Positions 38,760 through 48,082 of a stretch of DNA of 64,000 nucleotides are shown one piece after another; position 1 is the stretch's first letter, and every line of letters starts with the position of its first letter. A program made the translations under genes and the position numbers. This DNA comes from CAVOOW01 sp963697675 (GTDB lineage: Bacteria; Actinomycetota; Actinomycetes; JACCUZ01), in NCBI GenBank assembly GCA_963697675.1, contig CAVOOW010000002.1:124001-188000 (forward strand). The letters run 5' to 3'. Under the pieces are notes generated by a model. It was not told where the DNA came from. It was given only the letters and a program-made list of their open reading frames with translations, and ran no database searches.

Positions 38760-39980
38760 ATGCCATCCACACTCCCTGACGGGGAACCCGCACCGGCCGA
38801 CGGCGCCCTGCCGACGTCGTCGTACGCCGGACTGGGCGAACGTTCCTTCGGGATCTATGTGCACGTGCCGTTCTGCGCAACCCGTTGCGGCTATTGCGAT
38901 TTCAACACCTACACGGCGACCGAGCTCGGCGGCGGAGCGACCCAGGCCGGCTACGCCGCGACGGCCGTCGACGAGCTGCGGTTGGCCCGTCGCGTGCTCG
39001 GCGAGCGTGACCTGCCGGCGCAGACCGTGTTCTTCGGTGGCGGCACACCCACGTTGTTGCCTGCGAGCGATCTCGCGTCGTTGCTCGGGGCAGTGCGTGA
39101 CGAGTTCGGTCTCGCGCCCGACGCGGAAGTGACGACGGAGGCCAATCCCGACTCGGTGTCGCCCCAGTCGTTGCAGGCATTGCGCGACGCCGGCTTCACC
39201 CGGGTGTCGTTCGGCATGCAGTCGGCCGTGACCCACGTGCTCGCCACGCTCGACCGCACCCATGACCCGGATCGCGTCGCGCAGGCCGTCGGCTGGGCGC
39301 GGGAGGCGGGCTTCGAGGGCGTGAGCGTCGACCTGATCTACGGGACGCCGGGGGAGTCGCAGGATGACTGGCAGGCCTCGCTCGACGGTGCGCTGGCCAT
39401 GGCACCCGACCACGTGAGCGCCTACTCGCTGATCGTCGAGGAGGGCACCAGGCTGGCCGGCCTGGTGCGGCGGGGCGAGCTCGCAGCACCCGACGACGAC
39501 GACCTGGCGGACAAATACCTGATGGCCGATAAGGCTTTTTCGGCAGCCGGCCTCGGGTGGTATGAGGTGAGCAACTGGGCCTCGTCCGTCGCACAGCGGT
39601 GCGCGCACAACCTGCTCTACTGGCAGGGCGCCGACTGGTGGGGTGTCGGCCCGGGAGCCCACAGCCACGTGGGCGGCACACGGTGGTGGAACGTGAAGCA
39701 CCCGGCGGCCTACACGTCGCGGCTCTCCGATGGCAGAAGCCCGGCGTACGCACGAGAGGTGCTGACCGACGAGGAGCGCCGATTCGAACGCGTGCTGCTC
39801 GGCACTCGGCTGGTCGACGGGCACCCTCTCGACGACGTGCACGAGGCCGGTCGCGTCGCGGCCGCCGACCTGGTGGGTCGCGGGCTGCTGGACGGTTCGG
39901 CGCTCGTTTCCGGTCGGCTGGTTCTGACGCTGCATGGCCGGCTGCTGGCCGACGCCGTCGTCAGGGACCTGCTGGACTGA
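38760..39980 (+). CDS. hemW: radical SAM heme chaperone HemW
   Basis: A 406-residue radical SAM protein with the cluster motif CATRCGYC in YVHVPFCATRCGYCDFNTY and the SAM-binding FFGGGTPTLLPASDL. HemW inserts or carries heme; in this family the CxxxCxxC cluster binds SAM, and a true coproporphyrinogen dehydrogenase would normally show an extra cysteine after it, which is replaced here by Asp-Phe. The C-terminus overlaps the convergent LysR gene by 20 bases. Placement between lepA and hrcA is standard for actinobacteria. Confidence 0.95.
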   Translation: MPSTLPDGEPAPADGALPTSSYAGLGERSFGIYVHVPFCATRCGYCDFNTYTATELGGGATQAGYAATAVDELRLARRVLGERDLPAQTVFFGGGTPTLLPASDLASLLGAVRDEFGLAPDAEVTTEANPDSVSPQSLQALRDAGFTRVSFGMQSAVTHVLATLDRTHDPDRVAQAVGWAREAGFEGVSVDLIYGTPGESQDDWQASLDGALAMAPDHVSAYSLIVEEGTRLAGLVRRGELAAPDDDDLADKYLMADKAFSAAGLGWYEVSNWASSVAQRCAHNLLYWQGADWWGVGPGAHSHVGGTRWWNVKHPAAYTSRLSDGRSPAYAREVLTDEERRFERVLLGTRLVDGHPLDDVHEAGRVAAADLVGRGLLDGSALVSGRLVLTLHGRLLADAVVRDLLD

Positions 39981-40887
39981 CAGCGGCCGCGGCGGTGGCG
40001 GTGGCGGTCAGTTGTTCCAGCGCCCGCCGCGTCGTGGGTGCGGTGTGGCTGCCCCGGCGCGTGGCGGCGAAGACGTGCCGGGCGGCGGTGTTGCCCTGCA
40101 GGGGCACGAGGACGACATCAGCGGGTACGAGCGTCTGCGCCAGCCGCGGGATGAGCGCGACCGAGTCGCCTTCGCGGACCAGCGCCGCGACCGATGCCCA
40201 GTCGCTCGTGTGATGGACCGCCCTCGGTGTGAACCCGACAGTGGCGCAGGCGACCAGCACGATGTCGTGGCACGACGTCCCGGGGCTGCCGATCACCCAG
40301 TCGGCACCGGCGAGCTGACTCAGCTCGATCGAGGGCTCGTACGCCAGCGGGTGGTCGGCGGGCAGCGCTGCGTCGAGGATGTCGGTCAGCATCGGCTGGC
40401 GGTGGAACCGTGGCCCGTCCAGCTGAGGTGCGCCGGGGAGCTCCACGCTGATCGCCACATCGAGCTGGCCTTCGGCGAGCCGCGCGAAGCAGGTCCGCTC
40501 GTCGACCTCCACGGCGTGAACGGTGACCGGGGGTTCCGCGTCGCGAAGCGCGCTCGTGACGGGGGCGACCAGCGCGGCCAGCGCGGTGGGGAACGCGCCG
40601 ATCCGGATCGTCGTCACGTGGCCTTCGGCGTGGCGCGCCAGGTCGACCTCGGCCTGCTCGAGCTGCGCAAAGACAACATGGGCATGTCCCAGCAGTACCT
40701 GTGCGGCGTCGGTCAGGCGCACCCGCCGGCCGTCCGGCTCGACCAGTTGGACGCCCGTCTCCCGGGAGAGCGAGGCGAGCTGCTGAGACACGGCCGACGG
40801 GGTCAGGTGCAGCGCGGCAGCGGCGGCCGCGATGGTGCCGTGGTCGGCGAGCTCGCGGAGGATTCTCAGCCGCCGCACGTCAATCAT
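39961..40887 (-). CDS. LysR family transcriptional regulator
   Basis: A 308-residue regulator with an N-terminal helix-turn-helix (MIDVRRLRILRELADHGTIA, LTPSAVSQQLASLSRETG) and a substrate-binding-like effector domain (TIRIGAFPTALAALVAPV). It is divergent from an EamA permease gene 72 bases away, a classic pairing in which the LysR protein controls the exporter in response to its substrate. The gene is intact. Confidence 0.93.
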   Translation of the reverse strand: MIDVRRLRILRELADHGTIAAAAAALHLTPSAVSQQLASLSRETGVQLVEPDGRRVRLTDAAQVLLGHAHVVFAQLEQAEVDLARHAEGHVTTIRIGAFPTALAALVAPVTSALRDAEPPVTVHAVEVDERTCFARLAEGQLDVAISVELPGAPQLDGPRFHRQPMLTDILDAALPADHPLAYEPSIELSQLAGADWVIGSPGTSCHDIVLVACATVGFTPRAVHHTSDWASVAALVREGDSVALIPRLAQTLVPADVVLVPLQGNTAARHVFAATRRGSHTAPTTRRALEQLTATATAAAAVSPAGP

Positions 40888-40959
40888 GCAGCGGATCTTA
40901 CTGGTTGAGCACAGAAGAATTAGTTGGACTGGCGGTCCGGTCGCTCTGAGACTGGAGTC
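40888..40959. promoter_or_regulatory. divergent LysR/EamA promoter region
   Basis: This 72-base gap between two divergent starts has a relatively AT-rich core (GCACAGAAGAATTAGTTGG). It must hold both promoters and probably the LysR operator. No clear T-N11-A palindrome was confirmed by eye. Confidence 0.4.
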
Positions 40960-41868
40960 ATGCGCCGGATCCACGTACTCCTCGCCGTGCTCGTGGCGGT
41001 CATCTGGGGCATCAACTTCGTCGTGATCGACGCCGGACTCGACCACTTCCCCCCGCTGCTCTTCGTCGCGCTGCGGTTCACCTTCGTCGCGTTCCCGGCA
41101 GTGTTCCTTGTCGCGCGCCCACAGGTCGGGTTCCGGTGGGTGCTGATCATCGGGACCTTCCTCGGCGTCGGCCAGTTCGGCTTCCTGTTCGTCGGGATCG
41201 ACCGGGGGATGCCCGCCGGACTGGCCTCGCTCGTGCTGCAGGCGCAGGCCCTGTTCACGGTGCTCTTCGCGGTGGTGCTGCTGCACGAACGGCCGCGCAG
41301 ACGCCAGGTCGCGGGCATCGCGATCGCGGCACTCGGTCTGGTGGTGATCGCCGTCGGGCGGGCCTCCGCGGTGCCGCTGCTGGCAGTCATGCTCACGTTG
41401 GCCGCCGCGGCGAGCTGGGGCGTGGCGAACATCGCCACCCGGGTGGCGCAGCCGCGCAACGGGCTGCGGCTCGTGGTGTGGTCCAGCCTGGTCCCCCCGG
41501 TGCCGCTCGCCCTCCTATCGTTGTGGTTCGAGGGGTACGACAAGGACCGGGCCGCGCTGGCCAACCTGGACCTGGCAGCTGTGGCCGCGCTGGGCTACAT
41601 CGTCGTCTTCGCCAGCCTGATCGGCTACGGGATCTGGAACACACTGCTGCGTCGCTATCCGGCATCGACGGTCGCGCCGTTCTCGTTGCTCGTCCCCGTG
41701 ACGGGGATCGCCGCCGCATGGCTGTGGCTCGGGGAGGTGCCGGGCGTCGCGGAGTGGATCGGTGCCGTCGCAGTGCTCGTCGGCCTGCTGGTGCTCAGCA
41801 CCACACCGCCAGCAGCCGCGCCTGCAGCCCCGGCTGCTCCGGAACTGGCGGCGACGACGTCGGGCTAG
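40960..41868 (+). CDS. EamA/DMT family transporter
   Basis: A 302-residue protein with ten hydrophobic helices in two EamA repeats (AVIWGINFVVIDAGLDHFPP; ASWGVANIATRVAQPRNGLR). It resembles bacterial YedA/RhaT-like drug/metabolite exporters. An Ala/Pro-rich C-terminal tail follows the last helix. It is probably controlled by the divergent LysR gene; the substrate (amino acid or metabolite) is unknown. Confidence 0.92.
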   Translation: MRRIHVLLAVLVAVIWGINFVVIDAGLDHFPPLLFVALRFTFVAFPAVFLVARPQVGFRWVLIIGTFLGVGQFGFLFVGIDRGMPAGLASLVLQAQALFTVLFAVVLLHERPRRRQVAGIAIAALGLVVIAVGRASAVPLLAVMLTLAAAASWGVANIATRVAQPRNGLRLVVWSSLVPPVPLALLSLWFEGYDKDRAALANLDLAAVAALGYIVVFASLIGYGIWNTLLRRYPASTVAPFSLLVPVTGIAAAWLWLGEVPGVAEWIGAVAVLVGLLVLSTTPPAAAPAAPAAPELAATTSG

Positions 41869-41877
41869 TCGTCAGGG

Positions 41878-42513
41878 TCAGGAGCCGGTGGCGCCCCAGT
41901 TGTATTCGGACAGCTGGGTGAGGGCGAACCGGTCGAGGGCCTCGGCGTCGTAGTCCGGCAGATAGTCGAAGCCGAGGACGACGGACTGCGTCGCCGCGTC
42001 GACGCGCAGCAGGCGCCCGAGCACGTTGATCGACTGCTCGTCACCGAGGTGCACGACCAGGTCCAGCGGGTCGTCGTAGGTCCAGCCGCCTTCTCCGATG
42101 GGCAGCCGGACGGCGCCGCGCGAGATGTCGAGGGTTGCCACCCTCACCGACGGGCCGCCCGCGGGCGGCAAGGTCACCATGCTGCCGGTGACCCGCACCG
42201 CGCGTCGGCGCCTCTCGTCGGCGAGACGCACCACGCCCTCGAGCTTCAGCGACTCGCTGTCGACGGCGTAGGCGCGTCCGGCGAAGATCGTGACGCCGTA
42301 CTCGTCGCCCATCCGGCTGACCGTGCTCAACCAGACCTGATGGTGGTCGAGGCTGGACACAGCGTCGGCCTCGGCGTAGATCTGCGCGACGATGTGATCG
42401 TCGGCGGCCTCCCAGGATCGGACCGTCCCGGCCCAGGAATGGCCGCCGCTGCGCGGCAACAAGGTGACGCGCCGGCCGCTGGTGAGGGCTTCTGCGAGTG
42501 CTGCTTCAGACAC
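41878..42513 (-). CDS. PilZ-like c-di-GMP-binding protein
   Basis: The 211-residue protein starts at GTG 42513 (VSEAALAEALTSGRRVTLLP) after a GAGAGAGG ribosome-binding site. The N-terminal half is a YcgR-like beta domain. The PilZ domain carries an arginine cluster (ERRRRAVRV) and a TLDISRGAVRLPI segment, close to the RxxxR...DxSxxG c-di-GMP-binding pattern. It ends SEYNWGATGS. A longer upstream open frame is antisense to the SDR gene and not real. It may respond to the diguanylate cyclase at 18955. Confidence 0.75.
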   Translation of the reverse strand: MSEAALAEALTSGRRVTLLPRSGGHSWAGTVRSWEAADDHIVAQIYAEADAVSSLDHHQVWLSTVSRMGDEYGVTIFAGRAYAVDSESLKLEGVVRLADERRRRAVRVTGSMVTLPPAGGPSVRVATLDISRGAVRLPIGEGGWTYDDPLDLVVHLGDEQSINVLGRLLRVDAATQSVVLGFDYLPDYDAEALDRFALTQLSEYNWGATGS

Positions 42514-42628
42514 GGCGAACCTCTCTCCCCGTGATCGCCAGGCTACTGCCCGTTTTCCCAAGATCGTCGCCAGATGGCCGAATTCGCGGGAAATGAGACG
42601 GTCTGCCGCGGCGGCTAGTCTCGGCCGG

Positions 42629-43398
42629 ATGACCGAGAGCTTCCGGGCCGACGGCGTCCGCGTGCTGATCACCGGGGGCACCAGCGGCCTGGGCGCGGCG
42701 ATGGCGACGGCGTTGCTCGACGCCGGTGCCTCCGTGGCGATCACCGGCCGCGACCCGGACCGGGCGGAGGTGGCCGCTCGCGAGCTGGGCACCGGGTGCG
42801 TGGGTGTCGGCATGGACGTCCGGGACGAAGGGGACGTTGCGCGCGGGGTCGGTCGCGTGGTGGACGAGCTCGGCGGTCTCGACGTGCTCGTCAACAACGC
42901 CGGGATCGGCATCCGGACGGTCAACCCGGCGTTTCTCACCGACCCGCAGCCGTTCTGGGCGGTGTCCGCTGACGGGTTCCACGACGTGGTGGCTACCAAC
43001 CTGACCGGCTACTTCCTGGTGGCCCGCGCGGTCGTTCCACGGTTCCTGTCGGCCGCGGCGGGCGGCTGGTGAGCGTGTCGGCGAACCACTCGACGATGAA
43101 CCGGAAGGGCTTCGTGCCCTACGGCCCATCGCGCTCCGGCGCCGAGGCGCTCGCTCGGGTGATGGCCGCCGATCTGACCGGCAGCGGCGTCACCGCCAAC
43201 ATCCTGCTGCCCAGCGGGGCGACCGCGACGGGGATGGTCCCGGACGACTTCCCGCCCGAGCAGCGCGCGCGGCTGCTAGGCCCGCAGGTGATGGGCCAGC
43301 CGATCCGCTGGCTCTGCTCGCCACAGGCCGCCGGGGTGCACGGGGAGCGAATCGTCGCGACCGAGTTCGCCGAATGGCTGTCCGCCCGGACGGCGTGA
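42629..43398 (+). pseudogene. short-chain dehydrogenase/reductase, one frameshift
   Basis: The N-terminal half has the cofactor motif TGGTSGLG and the NNAG motif. Near 43066 one base appears to be missing (AAGGLVSVSANHS restored), and the second half continues TMNRKGFVPYGPSRSGAEAL to GERIVATEFAEWLSARTA. The length of 3n-1 agrees. The catalytic YxxxK reads YGPSR, with Arg in place of the usual Lys. As it stands the first frame ends at a TGA without the catalytic region. Confidence 0.82.
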
Positions 43399-43419
43399 CC
43401 GCTCGGTCCCGCTGACGAC

Positions 43420-43932
43420 TCAGGACACCATCCGGATATTGACCGGATAGCGATAGTCCTCGCCGTGACTCGCCTTGACGCCGCCGATCACCATGAAGAT
43501 CAGCGCTGCGATGCCGACGACGAAGGCCGCGGGGACGACGACGAGCAGTCCCACGCCCAGCGTGACGATCGACAGCACGATCCCCGCAGCCAACGCGATG
43601 AGCAGGGTGAGCTGGAAGTTCAGCGACTCCACTGCATGGCGGCGGACGAACGGCGACTTCGGGCCCTGGATGAGCAGGACGAGCAGGGGTCCGAGGAACG
43701 CCATCGCGACAAAGGCCGCGACGATCGCCCCGATGTGCGCGAGCATCCCCCAGGTGCGTTCGTCCTGCGGCGAGAGCCCGCTCGGAGGCTGGCCCCAGTA
43801 CGGGGGCGGCGTGCCCGCGTACTGACTTTGCGGCGCGCCTGGGTATTGATCTTGCGGGGCGCCCGGGTTCTGACCCGGCTGTGTGCCCCACGGCGGCGGG
43901 TTTCCCTCGGGCGGCGGCCCGGGCTCAGTCAC
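43420..43932 (-). CDS. DUF4870 membrane protein
   Basis: A 170-residue protein with a proline/glutamine-rich cytoplasmic N-terminus (PGAPQDQYPGAPQSQYAGTP) and three or four hydrophobic helices. DERTWGMLAHIGAIVAAFVA and SPFVRRHAVESLNFQLTL are characteristic of DUF4870 (Tic20-like fold) proteins. Its function is unknown; it is a small integral membrane protein. Confidence 0.9.
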   Translation of the reverse strand: MTEPGPPPEGNPPPWGTQPGQNPGAPQDQYPGAPQSQYAGTPPPYWGQPPSGLSPQDERTWGMLAHIGAIVAAFVAMAFLGPLLVLLIQGPKSPFVRRHAVESLNFQLTLLIALAAGIVLSIVTLGVGLLVVVPAAFVVGIAALIFMVIGGVKASHGEDYRYPVNIRMVS

Positions 43933-43959
43933 GCTCCCACGATAGTGAGGATCGCCGGG

Positions 43960-44808
43960 TCACTCGACCGGATCCGTCACAAAGTCGATGACCTCCTCCA
44001 CCCGGCCGAGCAGGCTCGGCTCGAGGTCGGCATAGGAGTCGACGCAGGCCAGGATGCGCCGCCACGCCGCCGCCGTGTCGATCGGCCAGCCCAGGTCGCG
44101 GCAGACGCCTTCCTTCCATGGCTGACCGCGCGGCACCTCCGGCCACGAAGCGATCCCCACCGCGGCCGGACGCACGGCCTGCCACACGTCGACGTACGGA
44201 TGACCGACGACGAGCACATGAGGTGACGTGATCCCTGCCGCGATCCGTGACTCCTTGCTGCCGGGCACGAGGTGGTCGACGAGCACGCCGAGCCGGCGCC
44301 CGGCGGCCGGCCGGAAGTCGCGCACGACGCCCGCGAGGTCGTCGATCCCGCCCAGGTACTCGACCACCACGCCCTCGACGCGCAGGTCGTCGCCCCAGAC
44401 CCGCTCGACGAGCTCGGCGTCGTGGCGGCCCTCGACGTAGATGCGGCTCTCGAGCGCGACCCGTGCACGGGCGTCGGCGACGGCGAGAGACCCTGAGGCT
44501 GTACGCCGCAAGGCGTTCCCGCCGTTGGTGGTGCTCGGGCGGACCAGGATGACGGGAGAGCCGTCGACGAGGAAGCCCGGCCCGAGCGGGAAGGCCCGCA
44601 GCCGGCCGTGCCGGTCCTCCAGCGTGACGGTGGGTCCGCCGGGCACCTTCTCGCAGCGCACGACGGCGCCGCAGAATCCGGTCTCGGCCTCCTCCACGAC
44701 GAGGTCGCGGGTCGCCGGCAGCTCGGGCGCTGCCACCCTCGCCGGTCGCCCGTTGCCGGCCAGGACGTCGCCGTCATATCTGTTCACGAGCCAACCCTGA
44801 CCGAACAA
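43960..44808 (-). CDS. DUF3097 family protein
   Basis: A 282-residue soluble protein restricted to actinobacteria. YVEGRHDAELVERVWGDDLR and VLVDHLVPGSKESRIA look like a TOPRIM-type fold (acidic E...DxD-like positions), seen from the sequence and compatible with what I recall of DUF3097; the function is unknown. It follows DUF4870 in the reverse direction with 27 bases between them, suggesting an operon. Confidence 0.85.
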   Translation of the reverse strand: MFGQGWLVNRYDGDVLAGNGRPARVAAPELPATRDLVVEEAETGFCGAVVRCEKVPGGPTVTLEDRHGRLRAFPLGPGFLVDGSPVILVRPSTTNGGNALRRTASGSLAVADARARVALESRIYVEGRHDAELVERVWGDDLRVEGVVVEYLGGIDDLAGVVRDFRPAAGRRLGVLVDHLVPGSKESRIAAGITSPHVLVVGHPYVDVWQAVRPAAVGIASWPEVPRGQPWKEGVCRDLGWPIDTAAAWRRILACVDSYADLEPSLLGRVEEVIDFVTDPVE

Positions 44809-44844
44809 CCCCTCCCGCCGTCCGCGACGCGCCGCTCAGTCGAG

Positions 44845-44892
44845 GGCATGCGCGATTCGCCGGGGTCATGACCCCAGCGAATCGCGCATGCC
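44845..44892. promoter_or_regulatory. 48-bp near-perfect palindrome in a divergent promoter region
   Basis: Two 24-base arms are complementary except for one C/A mismatch and meet at TCATGA. The arms contain GCGCGATTCGC and its complement. It sits between the divergent DUF3097 and PhzF genes (gap 44809-44956). It could be an operator for a dimeric regulator, a strong cruciform or a REP-like unit. No matching regulator is adjacent. Confidence 0.6.
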
Positions 44893-44956
44893 TCACAAGG
44901 GCTGCCCGGCTGACCAACGCCAGTTACCGTGACGTGCCGACTTCTTGGGAGGGCCT

Positions 44957-45793
44957 GTGGACGTGTTGCGCTACACCGCGTTCAGCGACGACCCGGCAGG
45001 CGGAAACCCTGCCGGAGTGGTGCTGGACGCCACGGACCGCTCGGGCGCCGAGATGCTGCGCGTCGCCGCCGAGGTCGGATATTCGGAGACGGCCTTCCTG
45101 GTGGGCGGCAGCGGTTCCGACCGCGAGGTGCGCTACTTCAGCCCGCTCGCAGAGGTGCCGTTCTGCGGGCACGCCACCATCGCGACCGCCGTCGCACATG
45201 CGGACGTCCACGGCCCGGGCGAGCTGCACCTCGCGACGCCGTCGGGCCAGGTCGACGTGGCTACGCGCCGCAACGACGACGGCACCATCACGGCAACCCT
45301 GACGAGCGTCGCGCCACGCACGGAGCCGCTCGCCGACGGCGACCTCGTGCGGCTGCTCGCCGCGCTGCGCTGGTCGGAGGACGACCTCGACTCCGCACTG
45401 CCGCCCAGGGTCGGATATGCCGGGGCGCGGCACCCGATCATCGCCGCGGGCAGCCGGGCGCGGCTGGCCGACCTCGACTACGACTACCCGGCGCTCGGCG
45501 CGCTGATGGCCGAGCGGGACTGGACCACCGTGCAGCTCGTCTGGCGCGAATCGGTCGATGTCTTCCACGCCCGCAACCCCTTCCCACCGGGCGGGGTCGT
45601 GGAGGACCCGGCCACAGGAGCCGCTGCTGCAGCCCTGGGTGGGTACCTGCGCGACCTGGACCTGGTGGACCCGCCGGCCGTCGTGACCATTCACCAGGGC
45701 CACGACATGGGCCGGCCCAGCCTGCTGACCGTGACGGTTTCCGCGGAGCCGGGGAGCGGGATCGGCGTGACGGGCACCGCCGTACGCCTCTGA
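44957..45793 (+). CDS. PhzF family isomerase
   Basis: A 278-residue protein starting at GTG 44957, five bases after GGGAGG. FSDDPAGGNPAGVVL and VGYSETAFLVGG carry the catalytic Glu of the PhzF fold (diaminopimelate epimerase-like). GHATIATAVAHADV and VVEDPATGAAAAALGGYL are conserved binding-site motifs. Only one member of the phenazine pathway is present, so it is a generic isomerase of unknown substrate. Confidence 0.93.
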   Translation: MDVLRYTAFSDDPAGGNPAGVVLDATDRSGAEMLRVAAEVGYSETAFLVGGSGSDREVRYFSPLAEVPFCGHATIATAVAHADVHGPGELHLATPSGQVDVATRRNDDGTITATLTSVAPRTEPLADGDLVRLLAALRWSEDDLDSALPPRVGYAGARHPIIAAGSRARLADLDYDYPALGALMAERDWTTVQLVWRESVDVFHARNPFPPGGVVEDPATGAAAAALGGYLRDLDLVDPPAVVTIHQGHDMGRPSLLTVTVSAEPGSGIGVTGTAVRL

Positions 45794-45848
45794 AGGCGGA
45801 TCAACGAGCTGTACGCGCGGCACTGCGCTCGCCCCCGTCGTCGTACAC

Positions 45849-45875
45849 TTGGCACTCTGCACGGGTGAGTGCCAG
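45849..45875 (+). promoter_or_regulatory. CIRCE operator of hrcA-dnaJ
   Basis: TTGGCACTC and GAGTGCCAG are separated by exactly nine bases, matching the CIRCE inverted repeat (TTAGCACTC-N9-GAGTGCTAA) bound by HrcA. It lies just in front of hrcA, so HrcA should repress its own operon and dnaJ and release on heat stress. Confidence 0.92.
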
Positions 45876-45895
45876 ACGACCGACGCCGACTGGGG

Positions 45896-46924
45896 GTGTG
45901 CACCTTGCTCGAGGACCGCAAGCTCGAAGTGCTGCGCGCCATCGTCGAGGACTACGTCTCGACCCAGGAGCCGGTGGGGTCGAAGACGCTGGTCGACCGG
46001 CACAACCTCGGCGTCTCGCCGGCGACCATCCGCAACGACATGGCAGCGCTGGAGGACGAGGGCTACATCGCGCAGCCTCACACCAGCGCCGGTCGCATCC
46101 CGACCGACAAGGGCTATCGCCTGTTCGTCGACAAGCTCTCGACGGTCAAACCGCTCACGAGCGCTGAGCGGCGGGCGATCCAGAGCTTCCTCGACGGCGC
46201 CGTCGACCTCGACGACATCGTCGGGCGCACGGTGCGGCTGCTCGCCCAGCTGACCCGCCAGGTCGCGGTCGTGCAATATCCCTCGCTGATCCGGTCGAGC
46301 GTCCGGCACATCGAGCTGGTCGCGCTGACGCCGTCCCGGGTGCTGCTCGTGCTGATCACCAACACCGGGCGCGTCGAGCAGCGCGCCGTCGAGCTCCCCG
46401 CCGACGTCGGCGACCAGCTGCTCGGCGAGCTGCGTGCCCTGCTCAACACCGCCGTCGTCGGCGTGCGCCTGGCCGAGGCCCCCGACCAGCTCGTGGGTCT
46501 GGTCGAGCGGTTCACCGCCGAGGCGCAGCCGGCCGTGGCCGCCGTGCTCGCCGCGCTGCTCGAGAGCCTGGTCGAGGAACACGAGGAGCGCGTCGTCATC
46601 GGCGGCGCGGCCAACCTCGTGCGGTTCGGGCCGGACTTCCCGCAGACGATCCAGCCGGTGCTCGAGGCGCTCGAGGAGCAGGTCGTGCTGCTGCGCCTGC
46701 TCGGCGAGGCCACCGACCCGTCGGTGCTCACCGTGCGCATCGGGCACGAGAACCCGTTCGAGGGCCTCGCGGGCACCTCGGTCGTGAGCGTCGGCTACGG
46801 CACGGAGAGCGAGATGCTGGCCAAGCTCGGCGTGCTGGGGCCGACCCGCATGGACTACCCCGGCACGATGGGAGCGGTGCGGGCAGTTGCTCGCTACGTC
46901 GGCAAGATCGTGGCGGAGTCGTAG
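45896..46924 (+). CDS. hrcA: heat-inducible transcription repressor HrcA
   Basis: The 342-residue repressor has an N-terminal winged helix (EDYVSTQEPVGSKTLVDRHN, VSPATIRNDMAALEDEGYIA) and a GAF-like effector domain (MDYPGTMGAVRAVARYVGKI at the end). I prefer GTG 45896 (VCTLLEDRKLEVLRAIVEDY) over the GTG at 45869, which lies inside the CIRCE half-site, and over TTG 45905. The stop overlaps the dnaJ start by one base. Confidence 0.95.
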   Translation: MCTLLEDRKLEVLRAIVEDYVSTQEPVGSKTLVDRHNLGVSPATIRNDMAALEDEGYIAQPHTSAGRIPTDKGYRLFVDKLSTVKPLTSAERRAIQSFLDGAVDLDDIVGRTVRLLAQLTRQVAVVQYPSLIRSSVRHIELVALTPSRVLLVLITNTGRVEQRAVELPADVGDQLLGELRALLNTAVVGVRLAEAPDQLVGLVERFTAEAQPAVAAVLAALLESLVEEHEERVVIGGAANLVRFGPDFPQTIQPVLEALEEQVVLLRLLGEATDPSVLTVRIGHENPFEGLAGTSVVSVGYGTESEMLAKLGVLGPTRMDYPGTMGAVRAVARYVGKIVAES

Positions 46925-48039
46925 TGGCGGCTGACTACTACGCCGTGCTCGGCGTCGAGCGAGACGCGACGGCCGAGGAGATCAAGAAGGCTTACCGGCG
47001 GCTGGCCCGCCAGCTCCACCCCGACGTCAACCCCGACGAGGAGGAGCGCTTCAAAGAGGTCACGATGGCCTACGAGGTGCTCTCCGACCCGCAGAAGCGG
47101 GAGTTGCACGACCTCGGCGCCGACCCGTTCTCCACCGGTGGCGGCTTCGGCCAGGGCTTCGGCTTCTCCGACATCATGGACGCGTTCTTCGGTGGCGCCG
47201 GGGCGCAGCGCGGCCCGCGGTCGCGCCAGCGCGCGGGGCGCGACGCGATGATCCGGCTCGAGATCGACCTCGTCGAGGCGACCTTCGGCGCGAACCGCGA
47301 CATCCAGGTCGACACGGCCGTCGTCTGCACGACGTGCGCCGGCGAGGGGACCAAGGCCGGCACGTCCCTGCGCAGGTGCGACGTCTGCCAGGGCCGGGGC
47401 GAGGTCAAGCAGGTCACCCGGTCGTTCCTGGGACAGGTGATGACCGCTCGGCCGTGCGCCGCGTGCCAGGGCTTCGGCTCGGTCATCCCGGAGCCGTGCG
47501 TCAACTGCGGCGGCGACGGCCGGGTGCGCACCCGGCGAACGCTGACGCTGAAGGTGCCGCCGGGCGTCAGCACGGGCGTCCAGATCCGGCTGGCCGGCGA
47601 AGGCGAGGCCGGTCCCGGCGGCGGCCCGGCGGGCCAGCTCTATGTCGAGTTCGTCGAGAAGGCGCACGACGTCTTCCAGCGTGACGGTGACGACCTGCAC
47701 GCCACCGTCGCCGTGCCCATGACGGTCGCAGCACTCGGCACCAGCCTGCTGATCGAGACCCTCGACGGCCCGCGACCGGTGGAGCTCCGCGCCGGCACGC
47801 AGTCCGGCCAGACCGTCACCCTGCCGGGTCTTGGCGTCACCCACTTGCGCGGTGGTGGGCGCGGCGACGTCATCGTGCACGTCGACGTGCAGACACCGAC
47901 CCGTCTCGACCCGGAGCAGGAAGAGCTGCTGCGCAAGCTCGCGGGACTGCGTGGCGAGGACGGCCCCGAGGTGGGCACGATCACGAGTGCCCGCCCCACG
48001 TTCTTCTCCCGGTTGCGCGACGCCTTCAACGAGCGCTGA
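46924..48039 (+). CDS. dnaJ: chaperone protein DnaJ
   Basis: A 371-residue type I J-protein. The J domain (residues 4-66) contains the HPD motif in RQLHPDVNPDEEER. A G/F-rich segment (GGGFGQGFGFSDIMDAFFGG), four CxxCxGxG-type zinc motifs (CTTCAGEG, CDVCQGRG, CAACQGFG, CVNCGGDG) and the client-binding beta domain follow. It stimulates DnaK ATPase. As the hrcA-linked copy it corresponds to DnaJ2 of actinobacteria. GTG start, overlapping the hrcA stop. Confidence 0.97.
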   Translation: MAADYYAVLGVERDATAEEIKKAYRRLARQLHPDVNPDEEERFKEVTMAYEVLSDPQKRELHDLGADPFSTGGGFGQGFGFSDIMDAFFGGAGAQRGPRSRQRAGRDAMIRLEIDLVEATFGANRDIQVDTAVVCTTCAGEGTKAGTSLRRCDVCQGRGEVKQVTRSFLGQVMTARPCAACQGFGSVIPEPCVNCGGDGRVRTRRTLTLKVPPGVSTGVQIRLAGEGEAGPGGGPAGQLYVEFVEKAHDVFQRDGDDLHATVAVPMTVAALGTSLLIETLDGPRPVELRAGTQSGQTVTLPGLGVTHLRGGGRGDVIVHVDVQTPTRLDPEQEELLRKLAGLRGEDGPEVGTITSARPTFFSRLRDAFNER

Positions 48040-48082
48040 CTGCATTCGTGGGCGAGCGTGCGAACTCACCAGTGAGCACAGC

